Shown here one piece after another: positions 1 to 8,118 of a DNA stretch of 43,259 nucleotides. The translations under genes were made by a program, and so were the position numbers. Location of the stretch: NCBI GenBank assembly GCA_027014155.1, contig JALWEG010000024.1, positions 1 to 43,259 of the forward strand, given 5' to 3'. The stretch comes from Aquificaceae bacterium. GTDB taxonomy: Bacteria; Aquificota; Aquificia; Aquificales; Aquificaceae. The stretch's first letter is position 1; every line of letters begins with the position of its first letter. The notes beneath the pieces were generated by a model. That model saw nothing but the letters and a program-made list of their open reading frames with translations. It was not told the DNA's origin and ran no database searches.

Positions 1-2
1 CC

Positions 3-467
3 GCCCAGAACGAGCTGTTTGTGGGATACATGATACTGGACGCCCTCAGATTCAAACCGCCCTTGGGATTTTTCAGAAACTTCCTGCTGGAAAAGGAGGG
101 GGAGCACAGGGGGGAGCTTGACATAACGAAGGGGGGGATATTTCCCATAACTCAGGGAGTAAGAGCCTTAGCCCTCAAAGGCCAGGTAGAGGAAACGGGA
201 ACTCTGACGAGGATAGAAAAACTTACCGAAAAGGCACTACTGCCACCGGACATATCCCAAAACCTCAAAGAAGCCTTTGAGTTCCTGCAGCAGGTAAGAC
301 TCAAAAGCCAGGTCAAGAAGCTCCGCGAAGGCAAGAGACCGGACAACTACGTAAACCCGGAGGAGATGAGCAAGTTAGAGAGAGACCTCCTAAAAGACTC
401 CTTCAAAATAGTTGAGGAGTTCCAGGCATTCCTTGACAGAAGATACGCCACATACATACCCAGATGA
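3..467 (+). CDS. DUF294-type nucleotidyltransferase/CBS-family protein, C-terminal fragment
   Basis: The reading frame is open from the window edge, so only the last ~154 residues are present and the start lies outside. The fragment is mostly helical and contains a run like GELDITKGGIFPITQGVRAL, which resembles the C-terminal substrate-binding-type domain (DUF294_C) of proteins that carry CBS and GlnD-like nucleotidyltransferase domains. The missing upstream part should show those domains if this is right. The stop overlaps the next start as ATGA, so the two are probably translated together. DUF294 proteins are often found beside a DnaQ-like exonuclease, as here. The substrate of this family is not established. 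The assignment comes from family resemblance of the C-terminal part only. Confidence 0.6.
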   Translation, partial: AQNELFVGYMILDALRFKPPLGFFRNFLLEKEGEHRGELDITKGGIFPITQGVRALALKGQVEETGTLTRIEKLTEKALLPPDISQNLKEAFEFLQQVRLKSQVKKLREGKRPDNYVNPEEMSKLERDLLKDSFKIVEEFQAFLDRRYATYIPR

Positions 468-1114
468 ACCCGTTTCTGAACATAAAGAGGAAACTTTTAT
501 TAAGAAAGTATAAGAACTCACCTGCCTTCGGCAGGTATTTTAAAGATGTTGACCTAAATACAAAGGTCAAGGATGCGGAATTCGTAGTCTTTGACACAGA
601 AACCTCCGGACTGAGCCCCAAAAGAGCGCAGCTCCTATCCATAGGAGCCATAAAGATAAAGAGCCTCTCGCTAAATCTTTCGGAGAGCCTTCACCTGTTT
701 CTCAAACCCGAAGGCGAGATAGAACCTTCATCGGTTGAGGTTCACGGCATAAGACCCGTGGAGCTGATGAGACGGGGAGAGCCTGCCAAGGACGTTCTTG
801 AGAGGTTTCTAAGCTTCATAAAAGGCACCGTTCTCGTGGGATTCTACACCAAGTTTGACGTGAGCGTGGTCAGCAGATACACCCTAAAAAACTTCGGAAT
901 CCCCCTGCTCAACTACTACTTGGACACCTTTGAGATGTACTACAGACTCCACGCAAAGAGAGCGAGCCTTGAGGAAATAGCGAAGGAGCTGGAACTGCCC
1001 TCTGCGGCACGCCACAGCGCCTTAGACGACGCCTACACCACAGCACTCCTCTTTCTGAGGCTAATCCACAACTCCAAAAACAGCCCCCTGAAGCATCTGC
1101 CCCTGAGGTTGTGA
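464..1114 (+). CDS. DnaQ-like 3'-5' exonuclease (DEDDh family)
   Basis: This 216-aa protein has the DEDDh exonuclease signature: Exo I is DTETSG with D44 and E46, Exo II has D132 in YTKFD, and Exo III has H184 followed by D189 in RHSALDD. The domain fills residues ~38-200. The first ~37 residues are basic and not part of the catalytic fold. It resembles the epsilon subunit of DNA polymerase III but could be a stand-alone nuclease for DNA or RNA ends, because no polymerase subunit lies nearby. It overlaps the preceding DUF294-type gene by four bases, a known pairing that suggests a shared but undefined role. The start is the ATG of the ATGA overlap. Confidence 0.85.
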   Translation: MNPFLNIKRKLLLRKYKNSPAFGRYFKDVDLNTKVKDAEFVVFDTETSGLSPKRAQLLSIGAIKIKSLSLNLSESLHLFLKPEGEIEPSSVEVHGIRPVELMRRGEPAKDVLERFLSFIKGTVLVGFYTKFDVSVVSRYTLKNFGIPLLNYYLDTFEMYYRLHAKRASLEEIAKELELPSAARHSALDDAYTTALLFLRLIHNSKNSPLKHLPLRL

Positions 1115-1163
1115 ATACCGAAATGGCGCACCCAAACGGATAGGAAGATGAACAATCTTTTAG

Positions 1164-1169
1164 TATAAT
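1164..1169 (+). promoter_or_regulatory. Possible -10 element upstream of the ODP-MCP pair
   Basis: A consensus TATAAT lies 30 bases before the ODP start codon, with a purine-rich ribosome binding region (AAAGGGGG) in between. I see no good -35 hexamer 16-18 bases upstream, so this is a weak promoter call based on the -10 alone. Confidence 0.3.
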
Positions 1170-1199
1170 TTTGGGTGGAAACAAAAGGGGGACAAGAAT

Positions 1200-1970
1200 A
1201 TGGAAGATACAAGGGGCAAGCTGTTATACGACGACGGTGAGCACAAGTTTATATGGCTGGGTTGGGATGAGCACGAGGAGAAGGGGCTCGTTCAAACCAA
1301 TCAGTACCTTATCATAGACAGGGGCAAGGGCGTTCTCTTGGACCCCGGCGGGGTATCCGTTTTGCCGAGGGTGATGGCCGCAGTATCAACCTACATATCC
1401 CCGGAGGATATAGAAATCCTCTTCTACACCCATCAGGACCCGGACGTTAGCTCGGGTATATCCCTCTGGGTTAAAAACACTCCCGCCAAGGCTTACATAA
1501 GCAAGCTCTGGATAAGGTTCATGCCCCACTTCGGAAGCCTGGATTTGGACAGGATAGTCCCCATAGAGGACCATGGAGGAAGCGTAAGCCTGCCTTCGGG
1601 AGCCAAGATACATTTTATCCCCGCTCACTTCTTACACTCAACGGGAAACTTCACCCTCTTTGACGAGAGGTCTGGAATCCTATTTTCCGGGGATATAGGG
1701 GCGGCGGTGTTTCCCGAAGGGGAGAGATACGTATTCGTTGAAGACTTTGATAAGCACCTGCCCTACATGGAGGGCTTCCATAAGAGATATATGGCCTCAA
1801 GGCAGGCCTGCTCCCTGTGGGTGAGCTTGGTGGAGAGGTATGAACCCAAGATGATAGCTCCCCAGCACGGCGCTATATTTAGGGGTGAGAGTGTGAAGAG
1901 GTTCCTTGAGTGGTTCAGGAACCTTGAGAGCGGAGTGGACATAATAAGGAAAATCTACGGAGTGAGTTAA
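1200..1970 (+). CDS. ODP-type di-iron metallo-beta-lactamase-fold protein, probable O2/Fe(II) sensor
   Basis: The 256-aa protein has the metallo-beta-lactamase fold in the form found in flavodiiron proteins, without the flavodoxin domain. Candidate metal ligands are H78, D80 and D82 in HQDPD, H146 in HFLHS, D165 in SGDIG and H223 in PQHG. This matches the flavodiiron spacing, except that the usual Glu is D80 and the His normally following the third ligand is V83. A stand-alone domain of this type (ODP) is known in Treponema denticola as an oxygen/iron sensor working with a chemoreceptor. Here the next gene, one base downstream, is a soluble chemoreceptor, which strongly suggests the same use. 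The alternative is a stand-alone oxygen- or NO-reducing enzyme, but no rubredoxin or flavodoxin partner is visible. Confidence 0.8.
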   Translation: MEDTRGKLLYDDGEHKFIWLGWDEHEEKGLVQTNQYLIIDRGKGVLLDPGGVSVLPRVMAAVSTYISPEDIEILFYTHQDPDVSSGISLWVKNTPAKAYISKLWIRFMPHFGSLDLDRIVPIEDHGGSVSLPSGAKIHFIPAHFLHSTGNFTLFDERSGILFSGDIGAAVFPEGERYVFVEDFDKHLPYMEGFHKRYMASRQACSLWVSLVERYEPKMIAPQHGAIFRGESVKRFLEWFRNLESGVDIIRKIYGVS

Positions 1971-1971
1971 T

Positions 1972-2841
1972 ATGTTTGGAAAGAGCGAACCCAAAAGGGA
2001 ATATCCTATAAATACTCGGCAAGATGAGGAAATTCTGGCTAAAGACAAAACTATAAGGCAGCTGGCCGGCAAGCTGTGGAACTTTACAAATCTGGAGAAC
2101 ATAACCCGCTTCATTTTCGGCTTTTTCAATAAAAGCTTATCTTCCTTCAGGCTGAAGGGACACAATATAAGCTCCGCGGTAGAAGAGTTCTCGCAAACGA
2201 TAGTATCTATAGATAGAAACGTTCGTTCTATAAAGGAGAACATGGACAAGGTCATACAGGAGGCCAGAGAGGCGGAAGAGCAGGCGGTAGCCAACACCGA
2301 GAGGCTGCGGAATGCAGAAAGCTGTATGAGCGGCTTTATCATGAAGGCGGAAAGGGTAAACGAGTCCTTCGGGAAGATAAGGCGCTCAATAAGGGAGATA
2401 AACGAGATAGTTGACCAGACCACCATGCTGGCGCTGAACGCTTCAATAGAGGCGGCAAGGGTGGGCGAAGCCGGGAGGGGATTCGCCGTGGTCGCAGACG
2501 AGGTTAGAAAGCTGGCAGCAAAGACGGAGAACTTTGCCGGCTACATATCCGAGAGCGTGATTGAAGCAGAAAAGAGCATCAAGGAGTTCTCAGACGAGAT
2601 GAAGAACGTTTGCCAGAACATGCAGAGAACCATAGAGGACATAAACAAGATAGTGGAGTTTACCCAAACCAACAGGGCGGCCGCACAGCAGGTAGGAGAG
2701 CTTCTGAGTGAGGTCGTAAACTCCCTGAGGGAACAATCGGTAGCCGCACAGGAGATATCTAAGAACCTCTCGGAGTTCGTAAAGGAGATAGACACCTTGG
2801 AGAAACAGCTCAAGATTCTTTTAAGGTTTACCGAGAACTGA
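1972..2841 (+). CDS. Soluble methyl-accepting chemotaxis protein (partner of ODP)
   Basis: This 289-aa protein has no transmembrane segment and is almost entirely coiled coil. The conserved receptor hairpin tip, which binds CheA and CheW, lies at about residues 145-181 (IVDQTTMLALNASIEAA through DEVRKLA). The first ~60 residues have no recognised sensor domain, so the input probably comes from another protein. The gene starts one base after the stop of the ODP gene, so the two should be co-translated and act together as a cytoplasmic oxygen or redox taxis receptor. Its end overlaps the end of ileS on the other strand by 14 bases. No C-terminal CheR-docking pentapeptide is present. Confidence 0.88.
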   Translation: MFGKSEPKREYPINTRQDEEILAKDKTIRQLAGKLWNFTNLENITRFIFGFFNKSLSSFRLKGHNISSAVEEFSQTIVSIDRNVRSIKENMDKVIQEAREAEEQAVANTERLRNAESCMSGFIMKAERVNESFGKIRRSIREINEIVDQTTMLALNASIEAARVGEAGRGFAVVADEVRKLAAKTENFAGYISESVIEAEKSIKEFSDEMKNVCQNMQRTIEDINKIVEFTQTNRAAAQQVGELLSEVVNSLREQSVAAQEISKNLSEFVKEIDTLEKQLKILLRFTEN

Positions 2842-5626
2842 GCACCTGTGCACACCTTGAGCACACATCTCCCGAGAACTCCTCCTCCCTGAAGAAAATC
2901 CAGCACCTGGGACACTTCTTACCCTCGGCGTGGGATACCCCAACCCTAAGTCCCTTAAGCTCTTCAGAGTCGTAGAGCTCATCTCCGCCGCTTCCGAGTT
3001 CCACCTGACTGACCGTAAGGAAATAGTTCAGGTAATCCTTATACTTTTCCACCACAGGCTCAAAGCCGGCTATGTAAACCTTTGCCTGATAGGGGTGCTT
3101 AACCACTCCATTAGCCTTTGCTATCTCCAAGGCCACCATGACCTCGTCCCTAAGCCTCACAAGGTAGCCGTAATCCTTCTCCAATTCCTCGTCCGTTAGA
3201 CTTTCATTCGGAGAGGGTATCTCGCTCAAAAATACGGAGTCCGGCAGTGAGCCGTCTATCTTAACCAAATGCTGCCACACCTCCTCCGCCGTGAAGCTCA
3301 GGTAGGGTGCCACGGCAGTGACTAAAGAGGTGGCAAGTATGTACAGGGCCGTCTGCGCAGAGCGCCTTTCCCAAGACTTGGGTGCGTAAACGTATAGCCT
3401 GTCCTTTAGAACGTCCAGATAGAGAGCGGACAGCTCCGTTATGCAGAAGTTCCTAACCTCCTGATTTACCCTGTGGAAGTGATAATCTCTGTAGTGTTTA
3501 TGAATCTGTTCCAAAACCCTCTGGAGGCGTGAGAGAATCCACCTATCAAAGTGGTGCATATCCTTGAACTCAACCCGGTCCTCCGACGGCTTAAAGTCGT
3601 AAAGGTTCCCCAAGAAGTACCTGAAGGTGTTCCTTATCTTCTTGTAGTCCTCCACCACCCTTCTGAGAATCCCCTCACCCAGCTTGATGTCTTCGGTGTA
3701 ATCTTCCGATACCACCCAGAGCCTTACTATGTCAGCGCCGAACCGGTTAACCACCTCTTGGGGCGCAACCACGTTGCCCACAGACTTGGACATCTTCCGC
3801 CCCTTCTCGTCAACGGTAAAGCCGTGGGTCAGAACCTCTCTGTAAGGTGCGTATCCGTAAGAGCTCACGGACTCAAGCAGGGAGGACTGGAACCAACCCC
3901 TGTGCTGGTCTGAACCCTCAAGGTACATATCGGCTCTATCGTAGCCCAGGGGTCTTATCACGCAGGCGTGGGAGACACCCGAATCAAACCACACGTCAAG
4001 TATGTCCTCTTCCTTCTCAAACTCTCTTCCGCCGCACTTAGGACAGGCCACACCTTCGGGCAGAAGCTCCTCGGCGGATTTCTCAAACCAAAGATCCGCA
4101 CCGAAGGGGTTCTCCTCTATGAGCTTTGCCACGTGCTCAAATATCGCTTCATCTGAGACTACGCTCTGGCAGTTTTTGCAGTAAAAGACCGCTATGGGAA
4201 CACCCCAATACCTCTGCCTGGAAATGCACCAATCGGGTCGGTTCTCCACCATGCTGCGTATCCTGTTCTTGCCGTAAGAGGGTATCCACTTAACTCCATC
4301 TATCTCCTTGAGGGACTTTTCCCTCAGAGTTTCGGAGTTGACCTTCCTCTCCATTCCTATAAACCACTGGGTGGTAGCCCTGAATATAACGGGATTCTTA
4401 CACCTCCAGCAGTGGGGATAAGAGTGAGTTATAGTGTCCTCGTGAAGGAGGAAGCCTCCCTCTTTGAGCTTCTCAATTATCTTGCCGTTGGCCTCAAACA
4501 CCCTAAGGCCTATCAGAAAGTCCGGCGCTGGCTCTACGAACCTCCCTCCGTCGTCCAGCGGAGAGTAGGGCTCTATACCGAACCTCTTGCCTACGGTGTA
4601 GTCCTCCTGTCCGTGTCCGGGTGCCATGTGAACCAGGCCGGTTCCGGACTCCAGCTCAACGAACTCCGATGGGTAAACCTTCCATATCCTTTCAAGGGTG
4701 TCGCCTTCCAGATGGCCTCTGAGCCTCTCTTTATCAACGAAGGGGTGGGAGTACTCAAGTCCCAAAAGCTCCTTTCCCTTAACCACCTTAACGACCTCTC
4801 CCTCCAAACCGGTCTCACGCTTGAAGCTACCGAGGAGCTTTTCGGCAACGACCAGAGTTCCCTCCGGGGTTTTAAAGAAGGCGTAATCGTAATCCTCCCC
4901 CACCATTATCCCTAAGTTGGCGGGCAGAGTCCAGGGGGTCGTGGTCCATATAACCAGGTAGGTATCTTCCGAATCCACCAAAGGAAACTTAACGTATATG
5001 CTCGGGTCTTGCCTTTGGGCGTACTCCACCTCGGCCTCGGCTTCGGCGGTTCTGTCGTAAATACACCAGTAAACGGGCTTTTTACTCCTGAAGGCGAGGC
5101 CTCTGCTGAATACCCTCCCCAGCTCTCTAACCTCGGTAGCCTGATAGGAAGGGTTCATGGTAAGGTAAGGGTTCTCCCAATCCCCTAAGACACCTAACCT
5201 GATAAACTCCTCCTTTTGAATGCCTACGAACCTCTCTGCGTACTGTCTGCACATTCTTCTGAATTCCACCTTGGATATGTCTTCTTTGCGGAGCTTTCTC
5301 TTACGCAGTTCCTTCTCTACTTTTCTCTCTATCGGAAGTCCGTGGCAGTCCCAACCGGGTATGTAGAGAATCTTTTTACCGGTCAGGAGGTTGTACTTGT
5401 TTATTATGTCTTTCAAAATCTTATTTAGGGCGTGTCCTATGTGTATGTTGCCGTTTGCGTACGGAGGACCGTCGTGTAGGATAAACGCCTCCTTACCATC
5501 TTTTTCCTTAAGCACCCTTTTATATAAATCTTTCCACTTTTTCAAGATGTCCAACTCCCTGCTGGGAAGGTTGGCTTTCATAGGAAAGTCCGTTTTGGGC
5601 AGATTGAGGGTTTCTTTGTAGTCCAT
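2828..5626 (-). CDS. ileS: Isoleucyl-tRNA synthetase
   Basis: This class Ia aminoacyl-tRNA synthetase charges tRNA-Ile. It has 932 aa from the chosen start, close to the ~940 aa of bacterial IleRS. The HIGH motif is at residues 62-65, KMSKS lies around residue 600 (GRKMSKSVGN), and the C-terminal zinc finger has two Cys pairs (CPRC and CSRC). The open frame extends 20 codons further upstream, but the start at 5626 fits the family N-terminus (MDYKETLNLPKTDFPMK) and has GGAGG about eight bases before it. It shares a divergent intergenic region with hup, and its 3' end overlaps the chemoreceptor gene. Confidence 0.97.
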   Translation of the reverse strand: MDYKETLNLPKTDFPMKANLPSRELDILKKWKDLYKRVLKEKDGKEAFILHDGPPYANGNIHIGHALNKILKDIINKYNLLTGKKILYIPGWDCHGLPIERKVEKELRKRKLRKEDISKVEFRRMCRQYAERFVGIQKEEFIRLGVLGDWENPYLTMNPSYQATEVRELGRVFSRGLAFRSKKPVYWCIYDRTAEAEAEVEYAQRQDPSIYVKFPLVDSEDTYLVIWTTTPWTLPANLGIMVGEDYDYAFFKTPEGTLVVAEKLLGSFKRETGLEGEVVKVVKGKELLGLEYSHPFVDKERLRGHLEGDTLERIWKVYPSEFVELESGTGLVHMAPGHGQEDYTVGKRFGIEPYSPLDDGGRFVEPAPDFLIGLRVFEANGKIIEKLKEGGFLLHEDTITHSYPHCWRCKNPVIFRATTQWFIGMERKVNSETLREKSLKEIDGVKWIPSYGKNRIRSMVENRPDWCISRQRYWGVPIAVFYCKNCQSVVSDEAIFEHVAKLIEENPFGADLWFEKSAEELLPEGVACPKCGGREFEKEEDILDVWFDSGVSHACVIRPLGYDRADMYLEGSDQHRGWFQSSLLESVSSYGYAPYREVLTHGFTVDEKGRKMSKSVGNVVAPQEVVNRFGADIVRLWVVSEDYTEDIKLGEGILRRVVEDYKKIRNTFRYFLGNLYDFKPSEDRVEFKDMHHFDRWILSRLQRVLEQIHKHYRDYHFHRVNQEVRNFCITELSALYLDVLKDRLYVYAPKSWERRSAQTALYILATSLVTAVAPYLSFTAEEVWQHLVKIDGSLPDSVFLSEIPSPNESLTDEELEKDYGYLVRLRDEVMVALEIAKANGVVKHPYQAKVYIAGFEPVVEKYKDYLNYFLTVSQVELGSGGDELYDSEELKGLRVGVSHAEGKKCPRCWIFFREEEFSGDVCSRCAQVLSSR

Positions 5627-5659
5627 CAACGCTTCCTCCGTATTAGATTCCGTAGAAAA

Positions 5660-5686
5660 ATTATAAGTTAAAGAAAGGGCTTGCAA
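5660..5686 (-). promoter_or_regulatory. Candidate ileS promoter, divergent, sharing a -35 with hup
   Basis: On the minus strand TTGCAA (5681-5686) is followed after 15 bases by TATAAT (+ coordinates 5660-5665). The spacer is shorter than the preferred 17. TTGCAA is its own reverse complement, so the same hexamer also serves as a -35 for the hup promoter on the plus strand. Confidence 0.45.
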
Positions 5687-5709
5687 AGCTTATAAAAATT
5701 ATGTATTAT
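5681..5709 (+). promoter_or_regulatory. Sigma-70 type promoter of hup
   Basis: TTGCAA at 5681-5686 and TATTAT at 5704-5709 are separated by exactly 17 bases, with an A+T-rich spacer. Transcription would start near 5716, leaving a short leader with GGAGG at 5731-5735 before the ATG at 5744. Confidence 0.65.
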
Positions 5710-5743
5710 CAATTATCAGTTAAACTTTTTGGAGGGGTTAACC

Positions 5744-6016
5744 ATGACTAAAGCAGAGCTTGTTTCAGCTATTGCGCAAGCCGCAGACATTTCCAAGAAG
5801 GAGGCAGACGCTGCCCTTAAGGCGGCAGTTCAGGCTGTCTCTGAGGCGCTGCAGAGGGGCGAAAGGGTGGCCATTCCGGGATTCGGAATCTTCTCCGTAA
5901 AGGAAAGGGCTCCTAGGAAGGGTAGAAACCCCAGAACGGGAGAGGTAATAAATATACCCGCAAGGAAGGTGGTCGTCTTCAAGCCCGCAAAGGACTTAAG
6001 AGAGTCCGTAAAGTAA
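5744..6016 (+). CDS. hup: HU family DNA-binding protein
   Basis: This is a 90-aa histone-like nucleoid protein of the HU/IHF family that binds and bends DNA as a dimer. The N-terminus MTKAELVSAIAQAA and the arm region GRNPRTGE are typical, as is the beta-ribbon end IPARKVVVFKPAKDLR. The open frame begins five codons earlier, but the ATG at 5744 matches the family N-terminus and has GGAGG eight bases upstream. It has its own promoter and is followed by a G+C-rich hairpin, so it is probably a strong single-gene transcript. Confidence 0.96.
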   Translation: MTKAELVSAIAQAADISKKEADAALKAAVQAVSEALQRGERVAIPGFGIFSVKERAPRKGRNPRTGEVINIPARKVVVFKPAKDLRESVK

Positions 6017-6032
6017 GCTTCCCGGCTTCCAA

Positions 6033-6057
6033 AGGAGGGGGAACCTCTCCCCCTCTT
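6033..6057 (+). terminator. Hairpin after hup (weak intrinsic terminator)
   Basis: GAGGGGG (6035-6041) pairs with CCCCCTC (6049-6055) around a 7-base loop, and flanking bases can extend the stem. Only two T residues follow before TAAAC, so termination is probably partial. The hairpin ends five bases before the rsmE start and may also affect translation of rsmE. Confidence 0.5.
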
Positions 6058-6061
6058 AAAC

Positions 6062-6760
6062 ATGCATACCTTCTTCTCCGAAGAAAGGAGAGGGGATTAC
6101 CTATTTTTAAGGGATAAAGAGCTAAAGCATCTAAAGGTAAGAAGGATAGAGCAAAAGGAAAAGTTCAAGGTAATTTACGAAGACAGAACTTTCCTGTGCG
6201 AGCTGGAAAGGCTACACAAAGATAAGGCTCAATGCAGAATACTTGAAGAGCTTCCTCAGGAGAGTTTTCAGGTTAATATAACCCTGTATCAGGCAGTTCC
6301 GGAAAACCTAAAGACCTTTGAGGAGATAATCAGGGGCTCGGTTCAGGTGGGTGTAAAGCGTATAGTACCCGTTATATCGGACAGGAGCTTCAAGAAGAGG
6401 GAGGTCTTAGAGAGGAAACTTCAAAGGTGGGAAAAGATAGCAAAGGAGGAGATGAAGCTGTCTGGAAGGAGCCTACCCTTCAGAATTGAGAAGGTGGAAA
6501 GTCTGAGGGTCTTAAAGGCGGAGGCTCAGGTTAATCTGCTCCTTGATAACTTCAACGGCAAAGGGTCTATAAGAGACCTGAACTTTAAGGCTCAAAGCTA
6601 CTCCGTGGTGGTGGGCCCCGAGGGGGGTTTTACAGCTAAGGAGGTCTCTTCTCTCAGGGAAAGGGGGTTTGAGCCGGTTCTGCTACGACCTTACGTTATG
6701 AGAACCCAAACTGCGGCACTCCTGATGTGCGGTATGATAGCCAACCTGAGCGCTACTTGA
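6062..6760 (+). CDS. rsmE: 16S rRNA m3U1498 methyltransferase RsmE
   Basis: This 232-aa SPOUT-family enzyme methylates N3 of U1498 in 16S rRNA, using S-adenosylmethionine. The knotted SAM site is visible as VVGPEGGFTAKE and, near the C-terminus, LRPYVMRTQTAALL, which corresponds to the family motif L-x-P-x-(I/V)-(L/M)-R-(T)-x-TA. The N-terminal ~70 residues form the PUA-like RNA-binding domain. No clear Shine-Dalgarno sequence precedes the ATG, because a terminator-like hairpin occupies that place. Its last eight bases overlap the end of the convergent response-regulator gene. Confidence 0.93.
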   Translation: MHTFFSEERRGDYLFLRDKELKHLKVRRIEQKEKFKVIYEDRTFLCELERLHKDKAQCRILEELPQESFQVNITLYQAVPENLKTFEEIIRGSVQVGVKRIVPVISDRSFKKREVLERKLQRWEKIAKEEMKLSGRSLPFRIEKVESLRVLKAEAQVNLLLDNFNGKGSIRDLNFKAQSYSVVVGPEGGFTAKEVSSLRERGFEPVLLRPYVMRTQTAALLMCGMIANLSAT

Positions 6761-8087
6761 GCCTAATTCCGAACTCCCTTATCTTCCTATAAAGGCTTGA
6801 TACGTCTATTCCTATATCCTGAGCCGTCTTTTTAACATCGTAGCCGTGAATCTTGAGCCTGTTTTCAATAAACTTGCGTTCAAATTCCCTCTTTGCGCTC
6901 TTTAGCTCCTTTATCCCAAATAGATACTCAATGCTCTGAGCACTTCTGTAGGAGTCCATCTCGCAGACGTCTATATTTATCTCTCCGCTCTCCGAGAGTA
7001 TAACCAACCTCTCCATGAGGTTCTTAAGCTCTCTAACGTTTCCACGCCACTCGTGGTTCATAAGTATCTCTTTGGCCTCCTCTGAAAGGTGGAGCTTAGG
7101 CTTCTTGTACTCCTTTGAAAACCTATCAAGAAAGTATTCGGCCAAAGGTACTATGTCCTCCCTTCTCTCCCTTAAAGGCGGTATCTCTATGGTGAACACG
7201 GAAATCCTGTAAAAGAGGTCCTCTCTGAACCTGCCTTCCTCAACCTCCCTTCTTATATCCCTGTTTGATGCAGACAGGATTCTCACATCCACCTCTATCT
7301 TTTGGGTTCCTCCCAAACGGGTAAAGCTGCCGGTCTCAAGAACTCTCAAAAGCTTGGCCTGGGAAGATGTGCTCATCTCTCCTATCTCGTCTAAGAAAAG
7401 GGTGCCTCCGTCCGCAAGCTCAAACTTTCCCTTCTTCCTGGACACGGCTCCGGTAAACGCTCCCTTTTCGTATCCGAACAGCTCCATCTCCACCAGGTTT
7501 TCCGGTAAAGACGCACAGTTAACGTCAACGAACTGACCCTTTCTCTCGGATAGCCTGTGGATTATACGTGCAACCAACTCCTTGCCGGTTCCGCTTTCGC
7601 CCAAAATCAGGACGGGAGCCTTGCTCTTTGCCACCTTGTTTATCAGTTCCTTAACCCTAAGTATCGCTTCAGAAACCCCTACAAGCTCTAAATCCTCCTG
7701 TCCGAAGCTCGTTATGCGGCTCTCAGCCTCCTTAAAGGCGTGTTCCACTGACAGGAGCAGCTTCTCAGAAGAGAAGGGCTTTTCTAAAAAGTCGTAAGCT
7801 CCCAACTTTATAGCTCTAACGGCACTCTCTATGTTTCCGTGTCCCGTCATAACTATCACCACCGAATCGGGCGACTCTTTCTTTATACGGGATATAAACT
7901 CTATACCGTCCCCGTCGGGCATCCAAACGTCAAGAAGTATTACCGGATAAAGCTCCTTACTTATAGCTTCCCGAGCACAGGAAAGTGTGGGACATTCGTA
8001 CACACCGTAGCCCTCATCTTCCAACATGCCCCTCAGCAAGAACCTTATGTTCTCCTCGTCGTCAACCACCAGCACCTTCTTTTTCAT
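6753..8087 (-). CDS. Sigma-54-dependent response regulator, NtrX/NtrC type
   Basis: The 444-aa protein has three parts: a receiver domain with phosphoacceptor D53 and K102, an AAA+ domain with Walker A GESGTGKE (163-170), GAFTGA (209-214) and Walker B around 227-234, and a C-terminal Fis-type helix-turn-helix. GAFTGA is the contact to sigma-54, so it activates RpoN-dependent promoters. The C-terminal segment is closest in character to NtrX. No kinase is adjacent, but an NtrY-type kinase lies at 40603-42372 in the same window and is the obvious candidate partner. The gene starts close to the restriction-modification block. Its targets cannot be told from here. Confidence 0.9.
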   Translation of the reverse strand: MKKKVLVVDDEENIRFLLRGMLEDEGYGVYECPTLSCAREAISKELYPVILLDVWMPDGDGIEFISRIKKESPDSVVIVMTGHGNIESAVRAIKLGAYDFLEKPFSSEKLLLSVEHAFKEAESRITSFGQEDLELVGVSEAILRVKELINKVAKSKAPVLILGESGTGKELVARIIHRLSERKGQFVDVNCASLPENLVEMELFGYEKGAFTGAVSRKKGKFELADGGTLFLDEIGEMSTSSQAKLLRVLETGSFTRLGGTQKIEVDVRILSASNRDIRREVEEGRFREDLFYRISVFTIEIPPLRERREDIVPLAEYFLDRFSKEYKKPKLHLSEEAKEILMNHEWRGNVRELKNLMERLVILSESGEINIDVCEMDSYRSAQSIEYLFGIKELKSAKREFERKFIENRLKIHGYDVKKTAQDIGIDVSSLYRKIREFGIRLK

Positions 8088-8118
8088 CTTACATAGCTCC
8101 GACTGCAGACCATAGTAT

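Noticed and set aside
2930-5621. Plus-strand frames of 60-167 codons within ileS
   Set aside because: All are shadows of the well-identified synthetase gene on the minus strand.
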